64,000 nt of DNA, taken from the NCBI GenBank assembly GCA_964457365.1, contig CAYWFP010000009.1, forward strand, positions 1 through 64,000. The letters run 5' to 3'. The position numbers and the translations under genes are program-made. Position 1 is the stretch's first letter. Every line of letters starts with the position of its first letter. This DNA is from CAYWFP01 sp964457365. GTDB lineage: Bacteria; Planctomycetota; SZUA-567. Positions 44,464-53,724 of the stretch are shown here, piece after piece. The notes beneath the pieces were generated by a model. The model searched no databases. It had not been told where the DNA came from and saw only the letters and a list, made by a program, of their open reading frames with translations.

Positions 44464-44630
44464 GAGGATTCTCCTTCAAACAGGGGGGGGAACGCCACGA
44501 TGCCAATACGCTTCGCGAGCCGGTTCAACGAGCGCGCTCTCGCATAACGGCAACGCCCAAACGGTATAGGCTAAGCTGCCAGGGTTGATTTTGGCGGTTC
44601 AGCCGGAAGCCCGGAGTTTTCAGTCAGAAC

Positions 44631-45161
44631 CTAATAGCGCCTGTCGGCGAATTCCACCCAGCCGCCGGCCTCGATGAGCGCGGCGTCGAACACGGTGAGG
44701 GTGAAGGCTGTTTCCACCTTCGCGTCGCCGGCGGTAAAGGCCAGTTTGCGACCGGGAAGATCCACCGCGCAGTTGACCGCCGCGTCGCCGTCGCCGAGAG
44801 CCATGATGCGATCAATCTCCTCCTTCGGGAGCTCGATGGCGAGCTGGCCGCAGTTGAACATGTTGGTGCGGAAGATCCGCGCGAAGCTCTCGGCCACGAC
44901 CACATCGATGTCGTTTACCTCCAGCACCCAGACGGCGTGCTCGCGCGAGGAGCCGCAGCCGAAGTTGCCGCGGGTGACGATGACGCTGGCGCGCGCGAGG
45001 GCGTCGCCCTTGGGGTCGAACCCGGGAAGCGCCAGGTCCTCCAGCAGAAAAGGCTTGAGCGCTTCCTTCTCCACCTCGGTGAGGTACTTCGCCGGGATGA
45101 TCTCGTCGGTGTTGATGTCGCTGCGGTCCAGCAGGACCACGGGGCCGCCGAAGGATTTCAT
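44631..45161 (-). CDS. leuD: 3-isopropylmalate dehydratase small subunit
   Basis: 176 aa. Swivel domain of the LeuCD isomerase that converts 2- to 3-isopropylmalate. DINTDEIIPAKYLTEVEKEA, the anion-binding GNFGCGSSREHAVWVLE, and AESFARIFRTNMFNCGQLAI are conserved. The short form resembles archaeal-type LeuD/HacB. AAAGGAC ribosome site; starts 16 nt after leuC. Confidence 0.94.
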   Translation of the reverse strand: MKSFGGPVVLLDRSDINTDEIIPAKYLTEVEKEALKPFLLEDLALPGFDPKGDALARASVIVTRGNFGCGSSREHAVWVLEVNDIDVVVAESFARIFRTNMFNCGQLAIELPKEEIDRIMALGDGDAAVNCAVDLPGRKLAFTAGDAKVETAFTLTVFDAALIEAGGWVEFADRRY

Positions 45162-45177
45162 GGCTTTGTCCTTTCGT

Positions 45178-46464
45178 TTACAGAAGCTCGCGCGGGTCGG
45201 TCAGGCGGCCGGTGATGCCGGCAGCCGCCGCCGAGGCCGGGCTCATCAGGTGCACCATGCCGCCCTTGCCCATGCGGCCGGGGAAGTTGCGGTTGGTGGT
45301 GCTCGCGCAGACCTCGCCCGGAGCCAGCACGCCGCTGCTCATCCCAAGGCAGGCGCCGCAGGTGGGATTGGTGACGCAGAAGCCGGCATCGCGGAAGATC
45401 TTCATAGTTCCGTCGGCCATCGCCGCGTCGAAGACCGCCGGCGTCGCCGGACTGACCACCCCGCGCACGCCCCGGGCGAGCCTCCGGCCTTCCAATACCT
45501 TTGCCGCCGCGTGCAGATCGCTCAACCGGCCGTTGGTGCAACTGCCGATATAGACCTGGTCCACCTCGACATCGCCGAGTTCGCGCAACGGGCGCACCTG
45601 GTCTGGCTTGTACTCCACCGTGGCCACCGGCTCGATATTGGTCACGTCGACGGCGAGCGCCTTTTCGTATTCGGCGTCGGCGTCGCTGTGCCAGCGGGTG
45701 AAGTCGGCCAGCGCGGCGTCGCGATCATTGCCGTACTCGTCGGCGATGTAGGGCCAGAGGTAGTCGCGCGTCTGCGCGTCCGGCCAGCAGATACCGCAGG
45801 TGGCGCCGGCTTCGATAGTCATGTTGCACAACGTCAGACGCTCCTCCATCTTGAAGCGCTCGATGACCGGGCCGCGGAATTCGATCACCATGTCGATGGC
45901 GCCGTTTACGGTGAGATGACGGATCGCCTCAAGGATGACGTCCTTGGCATAGACGCCCTTGTGCAGGATGCCGTCGAGTTCGCAGCGCAGGCTGCGCGGC
46001 GGTCGGAAGGCGCAGACGCCCTTGAGGATGCCGACCTCCAGGTCGGTCGTGCCCACGCCCGCGGCGAAGGCGCCGAAGGCGCCGTGGGTACAGGTGTGCG
46101 AGTCGCCCATGATGACGGTGTAGCCGGGACGGATAAAGCCCTTCTCCGGAAAGAGCGCGTGGCAGACGCCGTTGGCGCCGATGTCGAAGAAGTCGCGGAT
46201 GCGGTGGCGCGCGGCCCAGTCGCGCAACATCTTGCCCTGCACCGCGCTCTTGGTATCCTTCGCCGGCGTGACATGATCAATCACCGCCTTGATCTTCGTC
46301 GGATCGAAGACGCGGTCTTTCTCGCGCCAGCTCAAATCGGCAATGGCAGTCGGCGTGGTGATCTCGTGGCACATCACCACATCCAGGTCGATTACCTGAA
46401 TCCCTGGAAACGGTTCGTCGCGCAAATGCGCGGCAAATATTTTTTCAGCAATGGTTTGTCCCAT
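45178..46464 (-). CDS. leuC: 3-isopropylmalate dehydratase large subunit
   Basis: 428 aa, aconitase superfamily. Cluster cysteines in IGSCTNGR and NPTCGACLG, plus VIMGDSHTCTHGAFGAFA and PGRMGKGGMVHLMSP. About 40 residues shorter than E. coli LeuC, typical of the type 2 LeuC/HacA lineage; leuA and leuB are not adjacent, so a homoaconitase role cannot be excluded, though leucine synthesis is likelier. CAGGAGC ribosome site. Confidence 0.94.
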   Translation of the reverse strand: MGQTIAEKIFAAHLRDEPFPGIQVIDLDVVMCHEITTPTAIADLSWREKDRVFDPTKIKAVIDHVTPAKDTKSAVQGKMLRDWAARHRIRDFFDIGANGVCHALFPEKGFIRPGYTVIMGDSHTCTHGAFGAFAAGVGTTDLEVGILKGVCAFRPPRSLRCELDGILHKGVYAKDVILEAIRHLTVNGAIDMVIEFRGPVIERFKMEERLTLCNMTIEAGATCGICWPDAQTRDYLWPYIADEYGNDRDAALADFTRWHSDADAEYEKALAVDVTNIEPVATVEYKPDQVRPLRELGDVEVDQVYIGSCTNGRLSDLHAAAKVLEGRRLARGVRGVVSPATPAVFDAAMADGTMKIFRDAGFCVTNPTCGACLGMSSGVLAPGEVCASTTNRNFPGRMGKGGMVHLMSPASAAAAGITGRLTDPRELL

Positions 46465-46519
46465 TTTCAGCTCCTGTACGCCGCCGCCTCATCGCATCAC
46501 GTGAAACGCTATTATTCCA

Positions 46520-46548
46520 TTTATACGGGATTGGAAAAGATCTGGCAA
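46520..46548 (-). promoter_or_regulatory. Promoter for leuCD
   Basis: Minus strand TTGCCA (46548-46543), 17-nt spacer, TATAAA (46525-46520). The leader is only about 50 nt, too short for a T-box or peptide attenuator. Confidence 0.65.
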
Positions 46549-46655
46549 GAGCGCGCCAAAGCCCTAACCTTCGGCGCTTTATACAGATAATGATGCGTCG
46601 ATCCGGCATAAGCTTTTTTTTGTCAGGGAAGCCTCTGATTTTCTTTAATCTTACT

Positions 46656-46682
46656 TTGCATATCCGATAACATCGGTAAAAT
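46656..46682 (+). promoter_or_regulatory. Possible promoter and operator before the XRE/S24 gene
   Basis: TTGCAT (46656-46661), 15-nt spacer, TAAAAT (46677-46682). The spacer contains the palindrome CCGA-TAACA-TCGG (46664-46676). Position fits repression, perhaps by the product of 46825. The rest of 46549-46824 has nothing else clear. Confidence 0.3.
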
Positions 46683-46824
46683 ACAGTTGGAGGCCATGCA
46701 CAATTCGTGGCACCCTGGCGGCAGGATACAATAAAGCTGTTTACAAGAAAAAGGCGTAGCGATAAATTATGCGTTGGCTGAGGCAGGAACCAGACGCTGT
46801 CAAAAATGACAAGGAGCTTTTAAC

Positions 46825-47610
46825 ATGATGACCAAAACGATCAAAGAAGAATTCGGCAAGCGTTTGCGGTATGCTCGCGACGCCAAGCGCCTCTCGCGGG
46901 CCGCGCTGGGCGTGCGCCTGGGCGTGAGCCCGAAGACGATACAGAGCTGGGAGATGGGGCGGACGTTTATCGAGGACTTGTCGCTGATTCCGGCGATCGA
47001 GTCGGAACTGGGCGTCGCCGTCTCGGCATTGATCGCCAAGTCGGTCGACCCCTCGACCACGCCCCTGTTGGCGGCCGAACCTGGCGAGCAGTACGGACGC
47101 AAGCGCACCCCGCCGCGCGCGGGGCCGATCCCCCTGCAGTTCGAACTGCACGCGGTCAAGACCGCCGCGCAACTCGACGAAGAGAAGCTGGCCAAGCAAT
47201 TCGTCGCTATCCCGATGGTCAAGCCCAACACGCTGATCAAGCCGGTGGCGGAACTGGGTCCGCGCGACGTGCAGCGCTACGTGGTGATCCCCGGCGAATG
47301 GGTGCCGCGCGGCGGCGTGCTCGTGGCCACCCGCATGGGGGACTCGGCCATGGCGCCGATGATCCCGCTCGGCGCGACCGTAGTGATCGATCGGCGCCCC
47401 TGTCCGGTGGAGAAGGGGATGAACCGCGTGGTGGCGCTCAACCTGGCGAGTAAGGGCGTGCGCATTCGTCGCCTCATCACCGATCCGATGAGCCAGAAGA
47501 TCGTCGGCGTGCCCACGATCGAAGGCCGCCGCGGCAAGATCGATTACCGCGAGGATCTCGGGGATACCATTCTCGGCCGACTCGTGGGCATCCAAGCGCA
47601 GCCGGAGTAG
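46825..47610 (+). CDS. XRE-type repressor with catalytically altered S24/LexA-like domain
   Basis: 261 aa. Residues 8-65 are a lambda-repressor-like helix-turn-helix (LSRAALGVRLGVSPKTIQSW). After a Pro-rich linker the C-terminal part (~150-260) matches peptidase S24: ATRMGDSAMAPMIPLGATVV and RVVALNLASKGVRIRRLI. In active members these read S-M-x-P and V-K-R-L; here the nucleophile position is Ala175 and the Lys position is Arg215, so self-cleavage looks lost. Ser174 next to it leaves a small doubt. Probably a non-cleavable dimeric regulator. AAGGAGC ribosome site. No phage genes nearby. Confidence 0.8.
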   Translation: MMTKTIKEEFGKRLRYARDAKRLSRAALGVRLGVSPKTIQSWEMGRTFIEDLSLIPAIESELGVAVSALIAKSVDPSTTPLLAAEPGEQYGRKRTPPRAGPIPLQFELHAVKTAAQLDEEKLAKQFVAIPMVKPNTLIKPVAELGPRDVQRYVVIPGEWVPRGGVLVATRMGDSAMAPMIPLGATVVIDRRPCPVEKGMNRVVALNLASKGVRIRRLITDPMSQKIVGVPTIEGRRGKIDYREDLGDTILGRLVGIQAQPE

Positions 47611-47629
47611 CATTATCCATATTGCATCA

Positions 47630-47663
47630 AACGAAACGGGCGGCATCTGCCGATCGTTTCGTT
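47630..47663. terminator. Bidirectional terminator hairpin between XRE gene and miaB
   Basis: AACGAAACG (47630-47638) pairs with CGTTTCGTT (47655-47663), and the inner CGGCA/TGCCG (47641-47652) extends the stem. It lies between the convergent stop codons, touching that of miaB. Confidence 0.65.
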
Positions 47664-48990
47664 ATACTTTATTCTGATAAATTCCGAAAAGCGTCAACGG
47701 GGTAGCCTTTTCAATCTTGAGGCGCACCAATCTGCCGATATAGGCGGATGCACTATCTTCCTGCTCAAAGACGCAGATCAGGTTAGTCGGCGTTCGCCCG
47801 ATCAGCCGATGCGGATCCCGCGGCGATACCCCTTCGACGAGGACAATCTGGTCGCTGCCGATCATGGCGTTCGCGCGGTTTCCGTTGACCTCCTCCTGCG
47901 CCTGAAGCAGATCGCGGTTGCGGCGTTTCTTTTCCTGTAAAGGGACATCATCTTCCAACTCGCGCGCCGCGAGCGTTCCCGGACGGGGCGAATACTTGAA
48001 GATAAAGCTGTTCTGGAAATGCGCGCTGCGGACCAGTTCCACCGTCTGCTGGAAGTCCGCCTCGGTTTCGCCGGGAAAGCCGACGATGAAATCGCTGGCG
48101 ACCAGCGTTCCCGACGCGCGATCGCGGATCAACGCCAATTTCGCGTCGTATTCATCGCGCGTATAGCCGCGTTTCATCCGCTGCAGCACCGGCGTGGCAC
48201 CCGACTGTGCCGGCATATGGATATGCTCGCAGACGCGCGAACACTCCGCCACCACCGCGACCAGGTCCGGCGTGATATCGCGCGGATGGCTCGTGGCGAA
48301 GCGCAGTCGCGGCACCGACGGGACGGCTTCGTGCACCGCGTGCAGGAGTTCGGCGAAGGTGCGGCCGATGTCCTTGCCGTAGGCGTCGATATTCTGTCCC
48401 AGCAGCCTGATCTCCTTGACGCCGCGGTCCTGGAGAATGCGCGCTTCCTCCACCACCGCTCCCAGCGGCCGGCTCTCCTCGCGGCCGCGAACATAGGGAA
48501 CGACGCAATAGCTGCAGAAGTTATTGCAGCCGCGCATGACCGAAACATAGGCCTGCACGCCACGCTGCAACGACCGGCCGTGTGCGTCGAGTACGCCCGG
48601 CGCGATCAGCGAGGTCTCGTCCGTGGCGATAACCGGCCCCGCGCGGGCGGCTTCGATCCACTCGGCGATACGGGGAAACTGGCGCGTGCCGCAGACAAGG
48701 TCGACCACCGGCGCCCGTTCGCGCAGGCATGGACCCATGCGCTGGGCAAAGCATCCGAGCACGCCGACGATCAGGCCTGGGCGTTCTTCTTTCATCGGCC
48801 GCAACTGTGCCAAGCGCGAGAGAACGCGTTGTTCGGCATGATCGCGCACCGAACAGGTATTGAAGAGAACGGCATCGGCTTCCGTCTCGTCGGCGGTGAT
48901 ACTGTGACCGGCCGCGGCCAAGGCTTCGGTCACCAGTTCGCTGTCGAGCTTGTTCATTTGGCAGCCGAATGTATGGATGCAGATTTTCAT
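47662..48990 (-). CDS. miaB: tRNA-2-methylthio-N6-dimethylallyladenosine synthase MiaB
   Basis: 442 aa. Methylthiotransferase modifying A37 of tRNAs that read UNN codons. N-terminal cluster cysteines in TFGCQMN, NTCSVRDHAE and LGCFAQRMG. Radical SAM motif RGCNNFCSYCVVPYVRGREE with CxxxCxxC. C-terminal TRAM domain with LIGRTPTNLICVF. The ATG at 48990 overlaps the stop of the upstream membrane gene (ATGA), so it is translationally coupled. Confidence 0.95.
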   Translation of the reverse strand: MKICIHTFGCQMNKLDSELVTEALAAAGHSITADETEADAVLFNTCSVRDHAEQRVLSRLAQLRPMKEERPGLIVGVLGCFAQRMGPCLRERAPVVDLVCGTRQFPRIAEWIEAARAGPVIATDETSLIAPGVLDAHGRSLQRGVQAYVSVMRGCNNFCSYCVVPYVRGREESRPLGAVVEEARILQDRGVKEIRLLGQNIDAYGKDIGRTFAELLHAVHEAVPSVPRLRFATSHPRDITPDLVAVVAECSRVCEHIHMPAQSGATPVLQRMKRGYTRDEYDAKLALIRDRASGTLVASDFIVGFPGETEADFQQTVELVRSAHFQNSFIFKYSPRPGTLAARELEDDVPLQEKKRRNRDLLQAQEEVNGNRANAMIGSDQIVLVEGVSPRDPHRLIGRTPTNLICVFEQEDSASAYIGRLVRLKIEKATPLTLFGIYQNKV

Positions 48991-50087
48991 GCGTCCTCCC
49001 GCACCTCACCGGAACCGAGTGCGAATCGCGCACTGCGAAAAAAGCAGTACGCGCCGAACGCGATGCCGGCCAGCAGCACCAACCCGGCGAAGAGAACGCC
49101 CGGAACCGGCAATCGCAGCGTCAGAGCGCAGACCGCCGTCGAGACGCCTATGTAGACGACCGTGAATCGCAGCCAGTCCCGCACGCCCGAATACGCTTCG
49201 GGCGCCGGCGTCGTTGATCCGCGTGCTGGCGCTTCGCGGCGCCGCAACGCCCGGACGAAGAGAAGCAAGAGCGCGGCATACATCAACAGAACGACGACAT
49301 GCCCCTGCCAGCCGGGCCAGTTCTCGGGATGAAAGGCAACCCCGGCGAAGACATAATACCCCAGCAGCAATGCGGACAAGCCTATCCATTCGCGCCGGTC
49401 CGGCATCAGGTCTTCCCAGTTCCACGGCCGGGACACGGCGTTGCGCCACAGCAGCACCGTCAGCAGCACTACCGTTGCACACCCCACCGTCGAGGCCAAA
49501 CACCCCGTCAGCCCCAGCGCGCCCATGTTGGCGCCGAAGGTGGCGCCCTGGAACGCGCCGCACGCCGCGCCGAGAAGCATAATCGCTATACGGCTCCGGC
49601 GCCAGGCGACTACCCGTGGCGGAAACTGGCGCCAGACCGCGTCGGAATCCAAGAGCAGCCGCTCGGTCATCAGAAGCGGGATCAGAAACGCCATCACCGC
49701 ATGGTAGAACAGCACCAGCACGGCGGTCTGAAAGACGGCGATCTCCCCGATCTTGAACGGCACCTCGTTCGCGTTCCAGCCCGCCCAGATCACCTTGGTC
49801 ATATACGCCTCGTACATACCGAAGAGCATTCCGCCCAGATAGAGCGCGGCGCGGCCGGGCCGGCCGAACCGCCAGATCGCCCCGGCGATCACCACCGCGT
49901 GCAGCCCGTAAATCGGCACCATCAACAGCCATAAGTCCACGGAAAAGAAAGCATAGGGCTGGTTCGCGCAGGTCACTTCGGCGAAAAAAGTCGAGAAAAT
50001 CGCCAGCGCCAGCCAAAAACCGACCCGTGACAGACGTCCGGGCCTCTCGGCCGAACGATCCGTTTCTTCATCCGTAGAACCGGTCAT
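48987..50087 (-). CDS. Polytopic membrane protein of unknown function
   Basis: 366 aa with about ten hydrophobic helices (for instance VGFWLALAIFSTFFAEVTC near 23 and GLSALLLGYYVFAGVAF). A short N-terminal segment rich in Asp, Glu and Arg is cytosolic. No transporter signature was recognised. GGAAGGACGGGA ribosome site before the ATG at 50087; upstream in-frame codons are the antisense of bioD. Coupled to miaB by a 4-base overlap, divergent from bioD. Confidence 0.7.
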   Translation of the reverse strand: MTGSTDEETDRSAERPGRLSRVGFWLALAIFSTFFAEVTCANQPYAFFSVDLWLLMVPIYGLHAVVIAGAIWRFGRPGRAALYLGGMLFGMYEAYMTKVIWAGWNANEVPFKIGEIAVFQTAVLVLFYHAVMAFLIPLLMTERLLLDSDAVWRQFPPRVVAWRRSRIAIMLLGAACGAFQGATFGANMGALGLTGCLASTVGCATVVLLTVLLWRNAVSRPWNWEDLMPDRREWIGLSALLLGYYVFAGVAFHPENWPGWQGHVVVLLMYAALLLLFVRALRRREAPARGSTTPAPEAYSGVRDWLRFTVVYIGVSTAVCALTLRLPVPGVLFAGLVLLAGIAFGAYCFFRSARFALGSGEVREDA

Positions 50088-50103
50088 TCCCGTCCTTCCG
50101 CGC

Positions 50104-51680
<1,577 letters not shown>

Positions 51681-51894
51681 CACTTCTTGTTCCGGCATTG
51701 GTGGATTCGGTTAACCATTTGGAATGAAGCGGGTTGCCTAAATAACAAAAAGAGGATAATGTCCTATTGAACCAATATGACAAACAGCGGGGCTATCTTC
51801 TATCCTTCGTCACTGCCAAAGGAGCACAGACACCTCGAGAACTTTTACGGTTTCACCCTTTACCGAATTCCGGCACCTCCCTATAAAAAAATAT
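51681..51894. other. Intergenic stretch, nothing recognised
   Basis: Part of a 380-base gap before the Cys-rich lipoprotein. It contains an AT-rich run near 51741-51780 and no gene of convincing coding character; an ORF at 51777-52046 lacks a ribosome site and overlaps the lipoprotein promoter and leader. Confidence 0.35.
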
Positions 51895-51923
51895 TTGCGC
51901 CAATCATAAACAACGGCTATATA
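51895..51923 (+). promoter_or_regulatory. Possible promoter for the Cys-rich lipoprotein
   Basis: TTGCGC (51895-51900), 17-nt spacer, TATATA (51918-51923). Leader of about 130 nt. Confidence 0.4.
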
Positions 51924-52060
51924 CGAAGTTGGTTGGGCTTCGGCTGGTTCGGCGCTCTTATCGGACACACCGGGGTCGGCATAGTTTGGGGAAACGCTTG
52001 GATTGTCTGTTCGCTTCCGTGGGGTTGCGGGCGGAGTCTGGGATGAGAAAGGGGGAACAC

Positions 52061-52306
52061 ATGCGTCGAATTCTGATGATTACTGCGGCGATGCTGCTGG
52101 CCTTGTCGGCCACCTACGTGAGCGGGTGCAAGTGCTGTGGGCCTGGCCTGAACAACACCTGCAAGTGCTGGGGCTTCGGCTGCGAATGTTGTGAAGGCAC
52201 GTGCTGCTGCGGCTTCGGTACCTGCTGCATCAAATGCGACGACTGCGAAGTCTACTGCATCGAGGAAGACGGCGAGGATGTCACCGTCGTCGATCTGACG
52301 AAATAG
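52061..52306 (+). CDS. Cysteine-rich lipoprotein, metallothionein-like
   Basis: 81 aa. Residues 1-22 are a lipoprotein signal (MRRILMITAAMLLALSATYV then SG) with lipobox VSGC, so Cys23 would be lipidated. The mature part has 16 Cys in about 59 residues, grouped as CKCC, CKC, CECC, CCC, CC, C and C, spaced by Gly, Phe and Thr, and ends in an acidic tail (EEDGEDVTVVDLTK). Cys density and CxC/CC pairs suggest metal binding or disulfide cross-linking at the outer membrane. No known family recognised. AAAGGGGG ribosome site 5 nt before the ATG at 52061; an ATG at 52043 is in frame but less well placed. Followed by a clear terminator. Confidence 0.75.
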   Translation: MRRILMITAAMLLALSATYVSGCKCCGPGLNNTCKCWGFGCECCEGTCCCGFGTCCIKCDDCEVYCIEEDGEDVTVVDLTK

Positions 52307-52332
52307 CGGTCGCGTTGCCGGATTCATGAACG

Positions 52333-52370
52333 AGACCGGGCGATGCGGGATCCCGCAGCGCCCGGTCTTT
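52333..52370 (+). terminator. Intrinsic terminator of the Cys-rich lipoprotein gene
   Basis: AGACCGGGCG (52333-52342) pairs with CGCCCGGTCT (52359-52368) and the inner TGCGGGATCCCGCA (52344-52357) folds on itself; U-rich tail TTTATAT. Confidence 0.8.
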
Positions 52371-52385
52371 ATATGCTGAAAAAAA

Positions 52386-52570
52386 GGATCTCCACCGCAA
52401 TGCCGTCGGGACGGAAGGTGTTCTGAACCCAAAGGTTCAGGTGGGAGCCGCACGAAAGCTTGTGCCGTCCTCCCCTAGAGGCATGACACAACACCCGCGG
52501 ATTGGGGCTCCCGGCTGTAGTCGAGTGGTTCAGGAACCGTAAGCGCCCCTAACGTACATGGCAGAGATCC
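52386..52570 (-). ncRNA. ssrS: Probable 6S RNA
   Basis: 185 nt, close to the 184 nt of E. coli 6S. The ends pair (GGATCTC with GAGATCC), followed by TGCC/GGCA, GGG/CCC and ACGG/CCGT. A central bubble carries hairpins GGTTC-CT-GAACC and CTGAACC-TTTG-GGTTCAG, and the far arm closes with GGGAGCC/GGCTCCC. The CACCTGAACC...GGTTCAG stretch resembles the 3' bubble of E. coli 6S. The transcript ends in seven U (52385-52379) and has its own promoter. 6S mimics an open promoter and holds sigma70 RNA polymerase in stationary phase. Assignment rests on size, shape and the bubble motif. Confidence 0.65.
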
Positions 52571-52577
52571 GTAGTTT

Positions 52578-52606
52578 ATTGTACCGCCCCTTTCGTCGCC
52601 GGGCAA
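52578..52606 (-). promoter_or_regulatory. Promoter of the 6S-like RNA
   Basis: Minus strand TTGCCC (52606-52601), 17-nt spacer, TACAAT (52583-52578), then 7 nt to the 5' end at 52570. Confidence 0.75.
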
Positions 52607-52648
52607 GGATAAGCCGACGATGGCCGCGGGGCAAACTCTTATTTGCGC

Positions 52649-52677
52649 TTGACGACACCGCCGTCTTTCATTATAGT
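52649..52677 (+). promoter_or_regulatory. Promoter of the rpsB-tsf operon
   Basis: TTGACG (52649-52654), 17-nt spacer, TATAGT (52672-52677). Divergent from the 6S promoter, 42 bp between the two -35 boxes. Leader of about 125 nt. Confidence 0.75.
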
Positions 52678-52756
52678 TCTGCTCTTTGTCGAAGGTGGCG
52701 GAGCGAGTTCCGCGACCGCTTTTTGTTTGTCCCTTTTTGTGCCGAACGGTTCTCGT

Positions 52757-52776
52757 AAGGGGTGCCTCAACCCCTT
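52757..52776 (+). promoter_or_regulatory. Stem-loop in the rpsB leader
   Basis: AAGGGG (52757-52762) and CCCCTT (52771-52776) pair around TGCCTCAA, 33 nt before the start codon. rpsB leaders are often bound by S2 for feedback; this hairpin is a candidate but not a recognised consensus. Confidence 0.35.
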
Positions 52777-52809
52777 CGCCGGAAGAGCCGAGCGGCGGGA
52801 GCGTGCATC

Positions 52810-53643
52810 ATGGCCATTGCCAAGCTGAAGGAACTGATCGAGGCTGGTGCCCACTTCGGCAACCGCGCCGCGCGGTGGAACCCGAAGATGGCGCCGTACA
52901 TCCACTCCAAGAAAAACGGCATCCACATCGTCGATCTGCGCGAAACCCTCAAGGGAATGATTCGCGCGCATTACTTTCTCAAGCAACTGGCCACGCAGGG
53001 CAAGCATGTCCTCTTCGTCGGCACCAAGCGCCAGGCCGCCGACGTGATCCGCCAGGAAGCGACGCGCTGCAACGAGTACTTCGTCGCCCATCGCTGGCTC
53101 GGCGGCACCCTGACGAACATGCAGACGATGCGCAAGCGCATCGAGCGGCTCGAGCAACTCGAAGCCATCCAGAACGAGACGGACAACCACAGCTTCAGCA
53201 AGAAGATGCTGGCCACCCTCGCCCGCGAGCGCAAGAAGATCCAGCGCAACTTCGAGGGCATCCGCGAGATGAACAAGCTCCCCGCGGCCATGGTCGTGGT
53301 CGATCCGAACCAGGAACACATCGCCGTGCACGAGGCGACGCGACTCGACCTGCCGCTCATCGGCATCGTCGATACCGACTGTGACCCGGAGATGTGCGAC
53401 TTCGTCATCCCCGCCAACGACGACTCGCTCCGGAGCCTGCAGTACATTCTCGGCAAACTCGCCGACGCGGTGCTGGAGGGAAAGAGCCGGGCGGGCGACC
53501 ATGCCGCGCGCGCGGCGCTGGAGGCCCAGCAAGCCGAGAAGGCCGGGGAGACCGGCGAAGAACCCGAGGAAGAAGAGATCGTCCCCGAGGATCTTTCCAG
53601 CGTCGGCTCCTTCAGCATGGGCGGTGACGAAGAAGAAGACTGA
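52810..53643 (+). CDS. rpsB: 30S ribosomal protein S2
   Basis: 277 aa. Classic S2 features: LIEAGAHFGNRAARWNPKMA, IHSKKNGIHIVDL, VLFVGTKRQAADVI, HRWLGGTLTNMQTM, KLPAAMVVVDPNQEHIAVHE, LIGIVDTDCDP and FVIPANDDSLRS. The C-terminus (~235-277) is an extra acidic tail (EEPEEEEIVPED) not in E. coli S2. GGGAG lies 8 nt before the ATG at 52810. Confidence 0.98.
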   Translation: MAIAKLKELIEAGAHFGNRAARWNPKMAPYIHSKKNGIHIVDLRETLKGMIRAHYFLKQLATQGKHVLFVGTKRQAADVIRQEATRCNEYFVAHRWLGGTLTNMQTMRKRIERLEQLEAIQNETDNHSFSKKMLATLARERKKIQRNFEGIREMNKLPAAMVVVDPNQEHIAVHEATRLDLPLIGIVDTDCDPEMCDFVIPANDDSLRSLQYILGKLADAVLEGKSRAGDHAARAALEAQQAEKAGETGEEPEEEEIVPEDLSSVGSFSMGGDEEED

Positions 53644-53724
53644 CCACGACCGCATGCGATCTCCCGAAATCCTCTCCCGACCGCAATGCCGCCGGAACGG
53701 GTGTGCTTGAGCGAAAGGAACATC

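Noticed and set aside
46465..46519. Leucine T-box or attenuator before leuC
   Set aside because: The leader from the predicted start is about 50 nt and has no leucine-codon run, specifier loop or terminator.
51777..52046. 89-codon plus-strand ORF before the Cys-rich lipoprotein
   Set aside because: No ribosome site, overlaps the lipoprotein promoter and leader, and sequence character changes abruptly along it.
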